Below are positions 34,644 to 45,845 of a DNA stretch of 64,000 bases, piece by piece (positions within the stretch are counted from its first letter, which is position 1; every line of letters begins with the position of its first letter). The notes under the pieces are model-generated. The model saw only the letters and a program-made list of their open reading frames with translations. It was not told the origin of the DNA and did not search any database. The translations under genes and the position numbers were made by a program. The stretch lies in assembly GCF_011075055.1 (NCBI RefSeq), contig NC_058155.1, positions 2,964,001-3,028,000 on the forward strand, given 5' to 3'. Source of the stretch: Mangifera indica. Its lineage: Eukaryota; Streptophyta; Magnoliopsida; Sapindales; Anacardiaceae.

Positions 34644-35042
34644 AGCCGAAGGACTATTTCTTATCTAAGTTTTAATACAAAAACAAATACACGCTATGAG
34701 ATTTCAAAAACTCAAATACTCACCTGTGAGCTAACTATTGTTAAAATTTTTTATTAGAAGTAAACATAAAATCGTAATTTTATCATTAAACTCTAAAAAT
34801 TTGTATCATTTTCCCCCTTTAGTTTGATAAACTAATAATTTTCCTTTAAAATTAAGTTTTAAAAAATCACTCTTCCCCCAACTCTAAGGTTTCAATTTTT
34901 TTCTATTGCGGTCACCCTCACAAACTTTTTAAAACTTTTTTCATCCTCCCATTTCAATTTATATCATCTTCGATAACTCAATCAACAACAACTAGACATG
35001 TGTCTTTGCATTAAAATTTGGGTGGGAAATAGTCCTTTGGCC
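34644..35042. mobile_element. GGCC-terminus Mutator-like MITE (399 bp), complete
   Basis: Terminal inverted repeats (AGCCGAAGGACTATTTCTTA / GGCCAAAGGACTATTTCCCA on opposite strands) and a perfect 9-bp target duplication TTTTTAATT at 34635-34643 and 35043-35051. No transposase, so non-autonomous. Only 15 bp separate it from the previous MITE's target duplication. Confidence 0.88.
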
Positions 35043-35051
35043 TTTTTAATT

Positions 35052-36399
35052 TAATTAACTTTTTTTACGCTCGAGTCTTCCTTAATGAAAGGCACGAGAT
35101 TTGTACTTAAGAAGTAACTAGTTATGCAAGCATCAAACAAGATAACGATCAGATGAGGATATGGATAGAAATTCTTCCATCAAAAAACATTGAGAAAGAG
35201 TAAATACAACTCAATAATTTTTTTTTGATAACCAGGGACCTCGCCTGTATTTTTTGAACAAATAAACCTGAAATACAATGATTAGACTCACAAAAACTGT
35301 ATTAAGTAAGTCGATATTAGTATAACAGAGTCTTGAACTCAAGGCTTCACTTTAGAAGTTTTCATACTTCATTAATTTTGCTAACTCTTGATGTCAACTA
35401 CTCCATAATTTGTTCAATCACATTTCAGTAAAGTCTTATATATTGAGAAATAAGACAATTTGATGAGAATAAGTTCATGAAATTGTGTAATCTAAGGCAC
35501 AATACACGAAATGAATAGAGGTTTATGGAAACAATTAAGAAGTCAATTAACAAGCCACCAGTTATATGATTCATGGCATAAGGTTACAGATGCAGTCATT
35601 GCTGTGAGATCTTTGATGCGAATGCATGAAAATGTCTTATGTTGTATGATCTATATCATTATGAAAAAAGGATGATGATCATTATTGTGACTTGTGGGGA
35701 GAGAACATATGTCAATGTTTTGTGATTTGGGCATAAAATAGAGATAGATAACATATCATTAAGGTGATTGAATGATTTTAAATTAATAATAAAATATTAT
35801 TTAATTACATAATTATATATCTATATATATACATATAATAAATACACATAGCATTGCTCTATTTTTAAACATGGCTTTGATTAAGCTGCTGCAATACTCA
35901 GATTCTGTAAATGTATTTGTTTACAGTGGAAGTAGATCTTAACTTTAAAAAATTTCGAGCAGTATAGAAGTTATTTATTCATTAAAAAAGATTAATAAAA
36001 AAGTAAACTACACCGCAAAAAAAGCCATATTGAAATCTAATTTCAAGTCTGTGTTAGCACATTTTGAAGCAAAGAGCCCATACAGCTGTATCCAAATTGA
36101 ACTAATCCGGTTTTGCAAATTGATTCAGTTAGAATTTATTTAATTTAAATTAAAGCTAAATTTAAATTAAAATATTTGATTTATTTTAAATATCAAATCA
36201 AATTTGAACTAGTAATGTTCAGCTAAGTTGGGCTCAAGTTAGGACAAAAATAAAATCATTCACCAAAATTATCATTTTAAAATGAAACTTAAAATAAGCT
36301 AAACATCTCTGCATAGTTTCTGGGGATAAAACAATGCAGTTTGATTTTACTTTTGACTTGAATAAAAACCTATGCAGAAACATAAACAACACTGCCTTC
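35052..36399. other. No gene recognised
   Basis: AT-rich sequence between the MITE pair and the duplicated flank. Frames are short on both strands and I see no transposon signature. Confidence 0.5.
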
Positions 36400-39300
36400 A
36401 TGATACATTCCCTTATTCATCTGACCCATTATTCTTTTGCACCACTAAATTAACTTCCATGAAAGCCTCAACTTTCTATTCTTAAGAAAAAAAAGTAATT
36501 TCTTCTACTGAGTGCAAGAATGGAGCACCTGATTTAAGTTCTTTCTCCCGTCCTTTTTCACTGTAAAACTCTATGATGTTTTGAGACAATGACTTGCTTG
36601 CCTGGAAAGGCTCAAAAGCACAGTAGCAAGTGAATATAACTTATATGCAGAGATAACTTACATGGAAATGAAGGGTGGGATTGTCGAAGCAACAAAAGTT
36701 TGAGGAAACGAAGAAAACGATGTTTGAAGTGAAGCGTGCAGAATATTGATTACCCTGCTAATAGAGTAATAAATTAAATAGCCAGAATGACAACAAAAAA
36801 TGGAGGAATGATTTCATAAATTAAACCTGCTGATATTAGAATTTTAACTTGATGACTTTCTTGGGAATACCAACAGTCCTAATGAAATAAGCACAGCCCT
36901 AGAAAATGCAAGTAGACCCAGAAGATTCCTGCGCAATGCTGATTAGAGTTGTATGTACAGTGAATCAAAAGTCTAAAGTTATATTAAGAAAATCTTTTGC
37001 ACAATCTGTACATGATAACAAACTATTCTATTCATTACAGCTTCCCTGTGATGGCTTTCTCTATTTTCACGTTTACTAACGGTCACAACCAATATATATA
37101 CATATACACACACACACACTAGCCTAGTCATTAAAAATAAAAAACTGCATACTCGTTCTCTGTGCAAATAAATAAAACATGGAGAAGAAGAAAAGCCTGT
37201 AACAAACTGATTTTTCCATTGCTTGCCACCTTTGGTAGTCCTTTCAGATAGATGGTTGTCAAGATATGAAAATTTTGAATCTTCAATGACAGGTCAATCT
37301 CCCAGAAGTAAAGGGTCTCACAGGTCCAGCCCAGCTGATACCACACTGGGGCAAAACATTGATTTAAGGAAGTCAGCTAAAGTTGTAGCCTTCCACTCCC
37401 CAACTTTAGCCATTGAAGGGTTTTTCCAAAAGAACCACTCATTATCTCTTCTATACTAGTTCTGCTACAGTACACATATCCGCACGTGTAACATCAAATT
37501 GACCTAAATAAAGTATCATAAATAAGGTAAAAAACAAACACTTCATGAATATAGATGAGTAACAAAAAAGTTACCACAGATGGAAATGTCTCTTAGAAGA
37601 AGGCAAATAAGTTATACTTCTACAGAAAACTCTTAAGTGAAAGTAAATTATTTCACTTGCCTGTGCTCCCATATCGATGCTGATGCAGGTCACCACTGTG
37701 ATTTCCATACCACATTCAGCTTCTGTGCAAAGTTGACAGGCAAGAACATTAGATTTGTTAGCGGAAATTAAAAGGGTCCAAGATCATAGAAAAAACATAT
37801 CCGATTTAAAAATCTAAAACTTTGATGATGATTGTTGATCCAATGCACTCCTGTCGGAATCCATAACACACTTTACTTGATTAGTTTTCTTATTTTTTGT
37901 AAAATTTCTTACAGATGAAGAGAATTTTGGAGAAGAGAGTGTTCTGTGAATTTAGTGTAAAAGACAGTCCCAATAGAAGTTATGCTACTTTAATAACTGC
38001 CAAAGGCAAAAAGGTTAATTTTGCCTTTTGTAGCCGTAATAGATTGGGTTAACCTATTATGGATGGACCGAATCTAATATCTACCACTCACACATGATGG
38101 GGTAATCTGAATCATAACATTCTTCTACAAAAATCTTACAAAATAGAGCAATTCATACTGGCAAATGTGTCATGCGACCTTGCAAGTAACCTACAGTTGG
38201 GAGCTAATTTACTATGCATCTGCTAGGAATAAAATAGTTGTTTCAACCTAAAAAATAACAAAGCCTTAGTCTCACAGTACTCTAGACTTACTTGAAACAC
38301 TAGTCCCCTATAATCCCTCATTTATTATTGTGTTAAATTCCCATATATCCATGATTAAGTTCAATTTTCCATATGAGTGACATGATCGGCTGGTCAATGT
38401 ACATATGTAATATATAAGTCTTCCTTTTCTACTCGAAATTTTCAATTTAAACTTAGCTGTTTTTTTTATAGTCGTGTTATAGACCGAATCATACATGAGT
38501 ATAGGTTTTAAACTAAGATAGCAACATTAAGATTAAACATCAAATGACAGTAAAAAGTCAAAGGGTACCTGATCCAGAGATGCCACTACAGGAGTTGCTC
38601 AAGTGCTGCCCTTACCTCTGCTTCACCCGAGCAGCAAGTGGGACTGGACTTGTGTTGTGATTTATAATGGAATTGGAATGCTTTGTAATTGTAATGGATT
38701 GAATGAAGTTGAATGACTAAAGACGGACTAATTTATTGATTGAAATAGATATCCAGAATACACAGCTTTGTTGAGAAAATAACTGAACCAATACCTTGGA
38801 GCTGCAATCTACAACATCCTAAGGTCCCTAGGCCTAAGCCCCCAAACTCAACCTAATTGATTGTAATTTTCCTTTATGATCCTTCTTCACTGCTTTGCCC
38901 TCCTTTTATAGCCGAGCAGCCTGTTGGATCAGTCTCATAGCTTTGTTGTGCATGTGTGTCATCTGCCTCCCTTTAGTTATCTTTATCTTGTGCCTCCTTT
39001 GAGTTATCTTGTAAGTGTTTCACCCTGTTTATCTTTACGATGCTTATCTCCAAGATTTGTTATCTTTATCTCAGCCACCGGACTGAAAATTCCCTTCCTG
39101 CCCCTTGTTCGATAATTCTTGATGATTGGGGGTCTATCAGATTCATTCATCAATAGAACATATTATAATCTAAATAATGGTTTAAGAAATTAATACATTA
39201 CAGGTGATAATAACCTATGCATGATTTAACAGTAACCTCAACTCCAGCAGGAAAATTGTCAGACATTGATATTTTGCAACCAATATCCTCTTTACTCTAA

Positions 39301-39600
39301 TCATTCTATATGCTTTTAGAAGAATATTGAAAAAATAAAAAGCTGAATGTCACTCATTTTGCTACTTTTTGTGCATAATATCTTCAACAAAAAAGTTTTA
39401 CAGTAGCCAAGCCTGGTAAATATTCTTGGCTACGCCTCTAGATATATGATTATTTTGCAACCAATTACAAGTACATCAAAACATGTTCAGTTCACACATA
39501 AATACAATTTTAGGATATTAAAAATATATATATGAATCAATTTATATATTTATGCCTCACAAGATTACTTTGTTCTCATACCCTAATGTTGATTCTAAAG
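36400..39600. repeat. Segmental duplication, copy B flank
   Basis: Collinear with 8085-14046. It is shorter because the 8.48-11.39 kb insert is missing, and its middle (37.76-39.15 kb) differs: where copy A has the SIM-like exon (12395-12665), copy B carries other sequence that includes an LTR-like block. Near 39580 it shows the uninterrupted site into which the copia nest at 14046 went in copy A. A (CA)n microsatellite lies at about 37098-37120. Confidence 0.85.
38570..39139 (-). repeat. LTR-like sequence with TATA box, boundaries uncertain
   Basis: Runs TGATCCAGAG...GGTCTATCA, with a minus-strand TATAAAA (38904-38910, in GGCTATAAAAGGAGGG) in the same arrangement as the solo LTR at 18620-19260. 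The flanking 5-mers GTACC and GATTC do not match, so either an end is misplaced or one flank is lost. It replaces the region that holds the SIM-like exon in copy A. Confidence 0.45.
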
Positions 39601-40241
39601 ATTCTCCCTTCACTAAACATGTTTTGATGGGTATATTTGGTGGTTATCTTTTTGAAAAATTTACATAAAAACTAAAAATTTGAGATTTTTAATTTAGAAA
39701 ATATTAATGGAACAATAATGTTACTTTTTAACTGAACCTCATTAAATTTTAATAAAAAATAATAAATCATAATGTTGGGAGTACATAAAAAATGTACTAC
39801 ATTTATTCTGATTTACAACAATTAAAGATTTAATTTAATAACCAATTATCCAGAAAGAGTTTAAGAAAATATAAATTATATACTGCACGTACAAGAAATT
39901 GGGTCTTGAATTAGTTATAAAGTTTTTTAAAAGATCTTTTAAAATAAAACATCATATATATGTATATCAATGTTGCCAAATGAGTTTGAAAGAAAAAGAA
40001 AAAACCTAGCTCATGGTTGTCACTAATAATAACAATCGTCATGAATTAAAAGTTTGCATATTACTTAATATGAAACACAGATTTCCTAAGTCATATGAAC
40101 ACGTATAAATGATATTTCAGATAAGATGAAACTATATCGAAATAAGTCATAAGCTTAAAAGAAATAACAAAATAGTGTAAAGATGGAAAGCGCATTTCTT
40201 AATTATATGCAGTAGAGAAGGTACATAGCGTATTTTGTTAC

Positions 40242-40769
40242 CTTGAGCTGGATTCTCCTTTACAAAAATTTGAAGATTTTAATATCTCAGTAGTGCGTGC
40301 TTCCTCTTCATCGATTACAGTACATCTGGATAAAATCCCAGAAAATGGAGGCGTTAAAGCTCCAAGAGAGCCCCTATAATTGCCCATCCACCCTGTAGGC
40401 CCACCAATCCTTGGATCAAACGCAAATGGCTGAGGATACATCAGAGGGAAGACATCACCAATGTCTTGCCCAAAAGCATTTCCAACTTTCCCTATCATAC
40501 CTGTTCCACCCACTGCACCTGGTCCTCTAACTCTAATTGGACTGGCTGACACTATATTTTCCATCTCTGACATATTGCCTGTTCCCCTATCCCCTCTTCC
40601 GTAAACACCATCACCACCAGCATGACTTTGCTGCAAAAAACTCCCTTCAGCAACACCACCAGCACAAACACCACCTCCATTATTATTAGGACAATTTACA
40701 CTGTTATTGGTCACAACTTGCTCTATTGCTTTACTCATCATCATACTTGTGCCCAACTCAAAATTCTCC
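40242..40769 (-). CDS. Putative TNL-B C-terminal extension exon (Asn/Gly-rich, SIM-like)
   Basis: 528 nt, acceptor GACTGTAG before 40769, donor CTCAAG|GTAACA after 40242, start and end phases as in the copy-A partner (21090-21557). Encodes ELGTSMMMSKAIEQVV, NNNGGGVCAGGVAEG, YPQPFAFDPRIGG, GWMGNYRGSLGALTPPFSG and CTVIDEEE, ending SSNFCKGESSS. It has 20 residues more than copy A (around GNMSEMENIVSASPIRVRG), an in-frame difference. The frame is intact although the TNL-B body is broken by frameshifts. That fits either recent decay of the body or separate constraint on this exon. Unrecognised family. Confidence 0.5.
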
Positions 40770-40889
40770 CTACAGTCACAATTTCAAAAGAAAGAACTAA
40801 CATTATTGAAATCCATTACAAATAAGAAGTATTTTAAGGTTATCAAAGAAAGAAATAACATTTTATTCTCAACTTCTATTCCTTTGTAA

Positions 40890-41127
40890 TTGATTATTTA
40901 ATGAATCTTTAATTGCAGTAAATTGTCTAAATTAGAACAAATGTAGTACATTTATTAAATAATCCCAACATGATGATACCTTATTTTTGCTTTTAGTTTG
41001 ATAAAGGTTAATTGAAAGGTGTCATTATTGTTCCATTAATCTTCTCTTCTAAATTAGTTATATCAACAATTAAGTTTTCAGTAAGTTTTTGCAGAAAGAT
41101 GACCAGCAAAATATACTTACTAGAGAG
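40890..41127. repeat. Block inverted relative to copy A (21604-21845)
   Basis: The reverse complement of this block aligns along its length with 21604-21845 (for example catcatgttgggattattt and aatttagaagagaagattaa), while the sequences on both sides align in direct orientation. It lies in the intron or spacer between the C-JID exon and the extension exon. Confidence 0.8.
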
Positions 41128-42036
41128 TGGATTTTCAATAAGAGGGAACTATTAATATATGAAATAAATCATTCAAATCCATTACAGTTAAGCTACCAGA
41201 TTCATTTGTAATTGAATCCACTTCATTCTCAAAGAAGTACTGGATTCACCGCAGACCTTTTCACATCCAAATTGATGTCAATAATGAAACAAGAAAATCA
41301 TAAAAAAATCATGATCAAACAATTAATATATGAAATAAATCAATGCGAATTCATAATTATGAAGGAAAGGTCAAACTATTTTATTCCTTACACGATTATT
41401 TTACAACCCATCATACATTCAAACGTGATTAGTTGATCACACATAAATAATATTTAGGCGTTAAAAGAAAATAAAATAATTATATATTTATGATTTGTAC
41501 AATTACTTTATTCTCATGTGCGTAAAGAATATCTGTGTACTGAAAAATTCAACTTTAAACTACCAAAAAAAAAAAAAAAGAATATGATAAAAAATCACAC
41601 TTGAGTCCCTAGATGAGTACATTTTGATGGTCTTCTCTTTGCGAAAACTTACAAAAAAGAACTTACATTGTGATATAACTAATTTAGAAACAAAAGATTA
41701 ATGGAACAATAATGATAACTTTCAATTGAATTTTAAGATAAATGTGGCTCCTCAACATAATCTTTGTAACTCTAATAAATTATGCATGTTTATACATCAT
41801 TGTAGACAAAATGGATAAAAAAAAGGTCTGCTCATGATAGTCATCAATAATAACATTAATCATTAATTATGGATTTGAATTTTACTCAAACTCCCATTTC
41901 CTAACTCATATGGACATATTTAAATGATATATGATACAAAATATTCAGAAGTCATTTAGAAGCATGAAATTAGTGCAAATATAGACAGAGCATCACGTAA
42001 TATTATGTAAAGAGGGTATTTAACTAATTTAATTAC
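41128..42036. other. Remaining spacer between TNL-B C-JID and extension exon
   Basis: AT-rich, with a poly-A run near 41563-41579 and a repeated AATATATGAAATAAATCA (41153 and 41325). No coding signal. Confidence 0.5.
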
Positions 42037-42571
42037 CTTGAGCTAGATCCGCCTTTAAAAAGATTTGAAGACTTCAATCTCTTAAAGTGTGCTTCCTCTT
42101 TCTCTTGCTCTTCCATTTCCTTTTCATCAAAGATGAAACATCTGGATCTTTTTATTGGTTCCTTGAAGTCTTGAGTGAACAATAATCGGACCCCACATTT
42201 CTCTATATTCCTGACAGAGCCATCAAAAATTATGCAACTGAAATTGATGATGGCCTTTGTATTGAAAGAGAATTCACGAAAATTGTGTATATTGCAATTG
42301 TACCCGAGGAATACATGATCTGAGTTAAATCCACCAACTATAAATTTATCTTGAGCAATTTTCTTGTAATGACCTTCGCATTTCAAAAGAAATTCATATC
42401 CCACTTCAACGGCACAATAGTGCAAAAAACAAAACCGAGAAACTTATGATTGAATGAACCTCGTGGAAGCTTTATAGAAGATCCACTACTTTGAATGTTA
42501 AACCACTCTGGAATTTCACTTCCAGGGAAACACATATAGTCACGTGGATTGTAGATATAGTCAAATGATGT
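42037..42571 (-). pseudogene. TNL-B exon 5: C-JID with frameshift
   Basis: Acceptor TACGGTGCAG, donor CTCAAG|GTAATT. CFPGSEIPEWFNIQSSGSSI and LNHKFLGFVFCTIV identify C-JID. The reading then changes frame near 42415-42425 to continue VEVGYEFLLKCEGHY and HVFLGYNCN, ending SSNLFKGGSSS. The length (535 nt) differs from TNL-A (470 nt) by a number not divisible by three, agreeing with an indel. Confidence 0.85.
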
Positions 42572-42679
42572 CTGCACCGTAAAATTTATTCCAAAATTGT
42601 TAATATAGTATCATTTTTTTTTATTTTTAAACGAAAAAGAAATTGAAATCATATGGTAATGAAAGAGACTGAGTGATAC

Positions 42680-43731
42680 CTTTGTAACTTTTGACCGTAA
42701 AATTGTATCGTCAGACATTCCAAATAGAATATCATTCAAAATGTTTCTGAAAGCATTCCAATCCAGATTGAAGCAATTTATGAAGCTAAGCACCCCGTAA
42801 TTATATTTCTGACTTTGAATTGACAAACCTGATAATGCTTTCAGCAATTTGCAGCCGTCTGCGTTTAGATTTTGTATATTACATGGGAGCTTTGGTAACG
42901 CTAGAAGCCTACTACAAAACCTTATGTCAAGGTGCCACAAGTTAGAAAGGTTCATGATGCTTGCTGGTACGCTACTAAAATTGTTTCCAGCTAATTTTAA
43001 ATATCTTAGTGAGGACAAGTGACCAAGGTTTTCCGGTAACTCTGTGATATTGCAGTCATTCATACTTAAACTCCACAATAATTCGAAACTTGACAAACTA
43101 GGTGATAGCAAGCTCGAAATATCTGGACCGTTACAACCGTCAAAAGTTAAAACATGAAGGTTTTTCAAATATACGATGGATGACGGTAACTTCCTTATAG
43201 CAGTTCCATTAACTTCTAGCACTTCCAAACTTTCTAAATTCCCTATGTCTTCGGGCAATCTATCCAGTTTCAAACACCCAGATACATAAAGATATTTAAG
43301 AGACTTTAATTTACAAAAGTTGCTTGGTAGACTCTCAAGGCTTGAACATCCTTTAAGATTCAATTCAACTAGTATGGAATCACATTTGATGGAAGAAGAT
43401 AATTCTGTTATTGCAGTTCCATCTAGACACAATCGCTCCATATTGCATGAGATCCTTGGAGCAGTATTGAGATTTGAGCAGCCAGAGAGAACAACATCTT
43501 TAAGAGAATCTGGTTGAATACCAATCGGTAGACTGATAAGGCTTCTACAATTTCTCAAATTCAATTTAACAAGTTTATTGAGATTCGGAACAGTTGGAGG
43601 AGTGATCTCAAACAAATTCGTACAACCTTCTAGAATCACACGCTCTTTAGGTTTTGAGCTTGTGAGAGGTCTGGGATTTTAAGCAGATGCTCAGAATAAC
43701 TCAGGTCAATGTATTTTAAATTTGCAAGATT
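42680..43731 (-). pseudogene. TNL-B exon 4: LRR region with frameshift at start
   Basis: Starts NLANLKYIDLSYSEHLLKIP. A 2-nt gain near 43645 (aaagag against agag in TNL-C) then shifts frame. From ILEGCTNLFEITPP onward one frame stays open to the donor (CAAAG|GTATCA) with LRRs such as LVKLNLRNCRSLISLP and LEVLEVNGTAIRKLPSSI. Some repeats present in TNL-A are missing, so this LRR is shorter (1052 nt against 1236). Confidence 0.88.
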
Positions 43732-43822
43732 CTGTAACAAAAAAATAAATGGTCAACACAAATTAGAAAATCTAATATTCGAAATTTATAAAATAAAAAT
43801 GTCATGTGAAACCAAAATCTAC

Positions 43823-44113
43823 CTTGATTCCAGACCATAGCTGTTCAAGATTGCTGTTTCGCATATTAAGTACAACAAGGTTCTCATGATAGAACTTCAA
43901 CGGCAATGATGTGCTAAAGTAACCATCCCAACAGATGCATCTTAGCTGCACAAAATCAAATTCTAGGCCTTCAAAACCATGCACTTTATTATTTTTGCAC
44001 CCCTCTCCTATCAAGAATCTTAGATTATCCATCTCTGAGAAAGAATGAGAATTTGAGTGTATCTCTCTTATATAAGACATATCAAACCTTAGGCCTCGTA
44101 TCATATCAGTTCC
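43823..44113 (-). CDS. TNL-B exon 3: linker / first LRR
   Basis: 291 nt, acceptor GATTATAG, donor ATCAAG|GTAGAT, open. GTDMIRGLRFDMSYIREIHS, then LRFLIGEG, VQLRCICW and NLVVLNMRNSNLEQLW correspond residue by residue to exon 3 of TNL-A and TNL-C. Confidence 0.85.
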
Positions 44114-44274
44114 CTATAATCAAAATCAAATTATAAGTTAACAATAAAAAATTAATAAATATACCTCCCAAACCCCAAGCCCATTACCATATGAACTAAT
44201 GCATACAAAAAGATAAATAGATTTCACAAATAATATAAAAATAGAAATTGAAAGATAATGTTGTTTGTTCTTAC

Positions 44275-45352
44275 CTTAATTTCCTTTAGAACATAATAGA
44301 CATCATTATGATGCCACAGTCGACTACGTTCGCCAGGTCTTTTGACGGATTCTTGTCGAACAATTTCCTTACCCATTTCTTGAAGCAAATCATGCATTCT
44401 TATGGTGTTGTCTGAAATAGTTATAAGAGTCTTATCAATAAGAACCCTTATTCCAATTTGTGAAGAGATACTATTGGCATGAAAAATTTCTTTCACAAGA
44501 TTTTCCTCCCATCCTTTGAAAAAACATGCAATATCTAGAAATAAATCCTTCTCTTCATCATCTAATCCATCATAACTTATCTTTAGCACTGATTGGATAT
44601 CATTATGTGGACATTTTCTTAATTTATCCAGTGCACTTTCCCATTCATGTTTTTCTCTATCAAGTAGAAAGGAACCTAAAACTATTAGAGCTAATGGCAC
44701 ACCTTTGGTATAACTTATCACTCTATTTGATAGCTCCTTGTAATCTTCACCAATGGGATGGTTTTGCCTGAAGGCATACTGTTTAAAAAGTTGAAGAGAT
44801 TCATCACTATGTAATTCTTTGACTGCATATATGGTGGCATCAGTCAATCCACAATCTCTAAGCACTTGTTTATCCCTTGTTGTTATAATGATTCGACTTC
44901 TAGAGCCCAAATAATAAGATCTACAATTAACTCTTTTATTTGTTTCAAATGTGTGACATCATCAAAAACTATAAAAACCTTCTTTCGTCGAAGCCTTTCA
45001 TTTGAGAAAGTAAGTCTTAGATTGACATTTTCATCATCTAATATTTTAGAAAGAAGTTCTTTTCGCAAGTGACGTAACCCACCCTTCTTTGATTCTTCCC
45101 TAACATTATGAATAAAACAAGAGCCTTCAAACTCCCTTGAGATTTCATTGAATACAACAGTGGCAAGAGTTGTCTTGCCTATACCACCCATACCCCAAAG
45201 TCCTACCATGCACACTTCATTCGAGCCATTAGACAATAAAGATAAAATCTTACGAGTGCTCTGCTCCACTCCAACCAAGCCCTTGCTTTCAGTAGAAGAC
45301 ATATCATTTAATCTCTTCAAAATATCTTGAAGAATTTTCTTTATCTTCAAAA
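44275..45352 (-). pseudogene. TNL-B exon 2: NB-ARC with one-base deletion
   Basis: P-loop GMGGIGKTT, Walker B KKVFIVFDDV, then a one-base deletion near 44908, between VDL and GSRSRIIITTRD. After it: GVPLALIVLGSFLL, SYDGLDDEEKDLFLDIACFF, and MHD (IRMHDLLQEMGKEIVRQE). Donor ATTAAG|GTAAGA. The usual PESKLIE start after the intron is absent and the exon opens into LTR-like sequence. This copy has HNDVYYVLKE where TNL-A has HDDIYTILKK. Confidence 0.88.
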
Positions 45353-45561
45353 TATATTATTTTTTTATATTAAAATTTTGAAATGTTTGGTGTAGAGAAT
45401 ATAAATTGTTATCTTTAAAATATAATTTTCTTTATCTTTAGATACATGTTATATCTTAACTATATATATGTATATACATCTATCGACAAATAAATATGTT
45501 AATAAAATCATCATCAAAATATATATATTAAAAAACAACAACAATGATAATAATAATAAAA
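45353..45561 (-). repeat. Probable 3' LTR remnant of a decayed copia
   Basis: Lies directly after a PPT-like AGTGGGAG (minus strand, 45562-45569) that follows the end of a copia RNase H. Its text resembles 7011-7160, next to a related copia end. It joins TNL-B at about 45353, where the TIR half of the gene is lost. Outer border uncertain. Confidence 0.5.
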
Positions 45562-45845
45562 CTCCCACTAATCCTAAATATCAAAATACTTTAAACACCT
45601 TCATGTTTTCAACATAACTTTATGGGTTATAGGTCTTATTCCTTTTGTTAGCGGCTTAAACTTTATCAACTCTGTATTTTTTAACTTTACCTTAATCTCT
45701 CCTCTCTTTATGAGGTTTCTAAATGTAAGATCTTTTAATTTTGTATGTCTTTAGCTTAATTGGTGGTTTTTGACCAAACTGCACTACTTAATGTTTTCCA
45801 AATATGGTCTATTCAACGACTATAACATTATGTCTAAAAAAAATA

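Larger units (their letters stand above)
42037..45352 (-). pseudogene. TNL-B: NB-LRR-C-JID remnant without TIR exon
   Basis: Exons on the minus strand: NB-ARC (45352-44275), linker/LRR start (44113-43823), LRR (43731-42680), C-JID (42571-42037), with conserved GT-AG sites. No TIR exon is present on this strand up to 57 kb. The NB-ARC exon abuts a copia LTR-like sequence at 45353. Three frameshifts: one base lost near 44908 in NB-ARC, two bases gained near 43645 at the LRR start, and one indel near 42415 in C-JID. It is the more diverged of the three loci, while A and C resemble each other in NB-ARC. Not expected to make a receptor. Confidence 0.9.
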
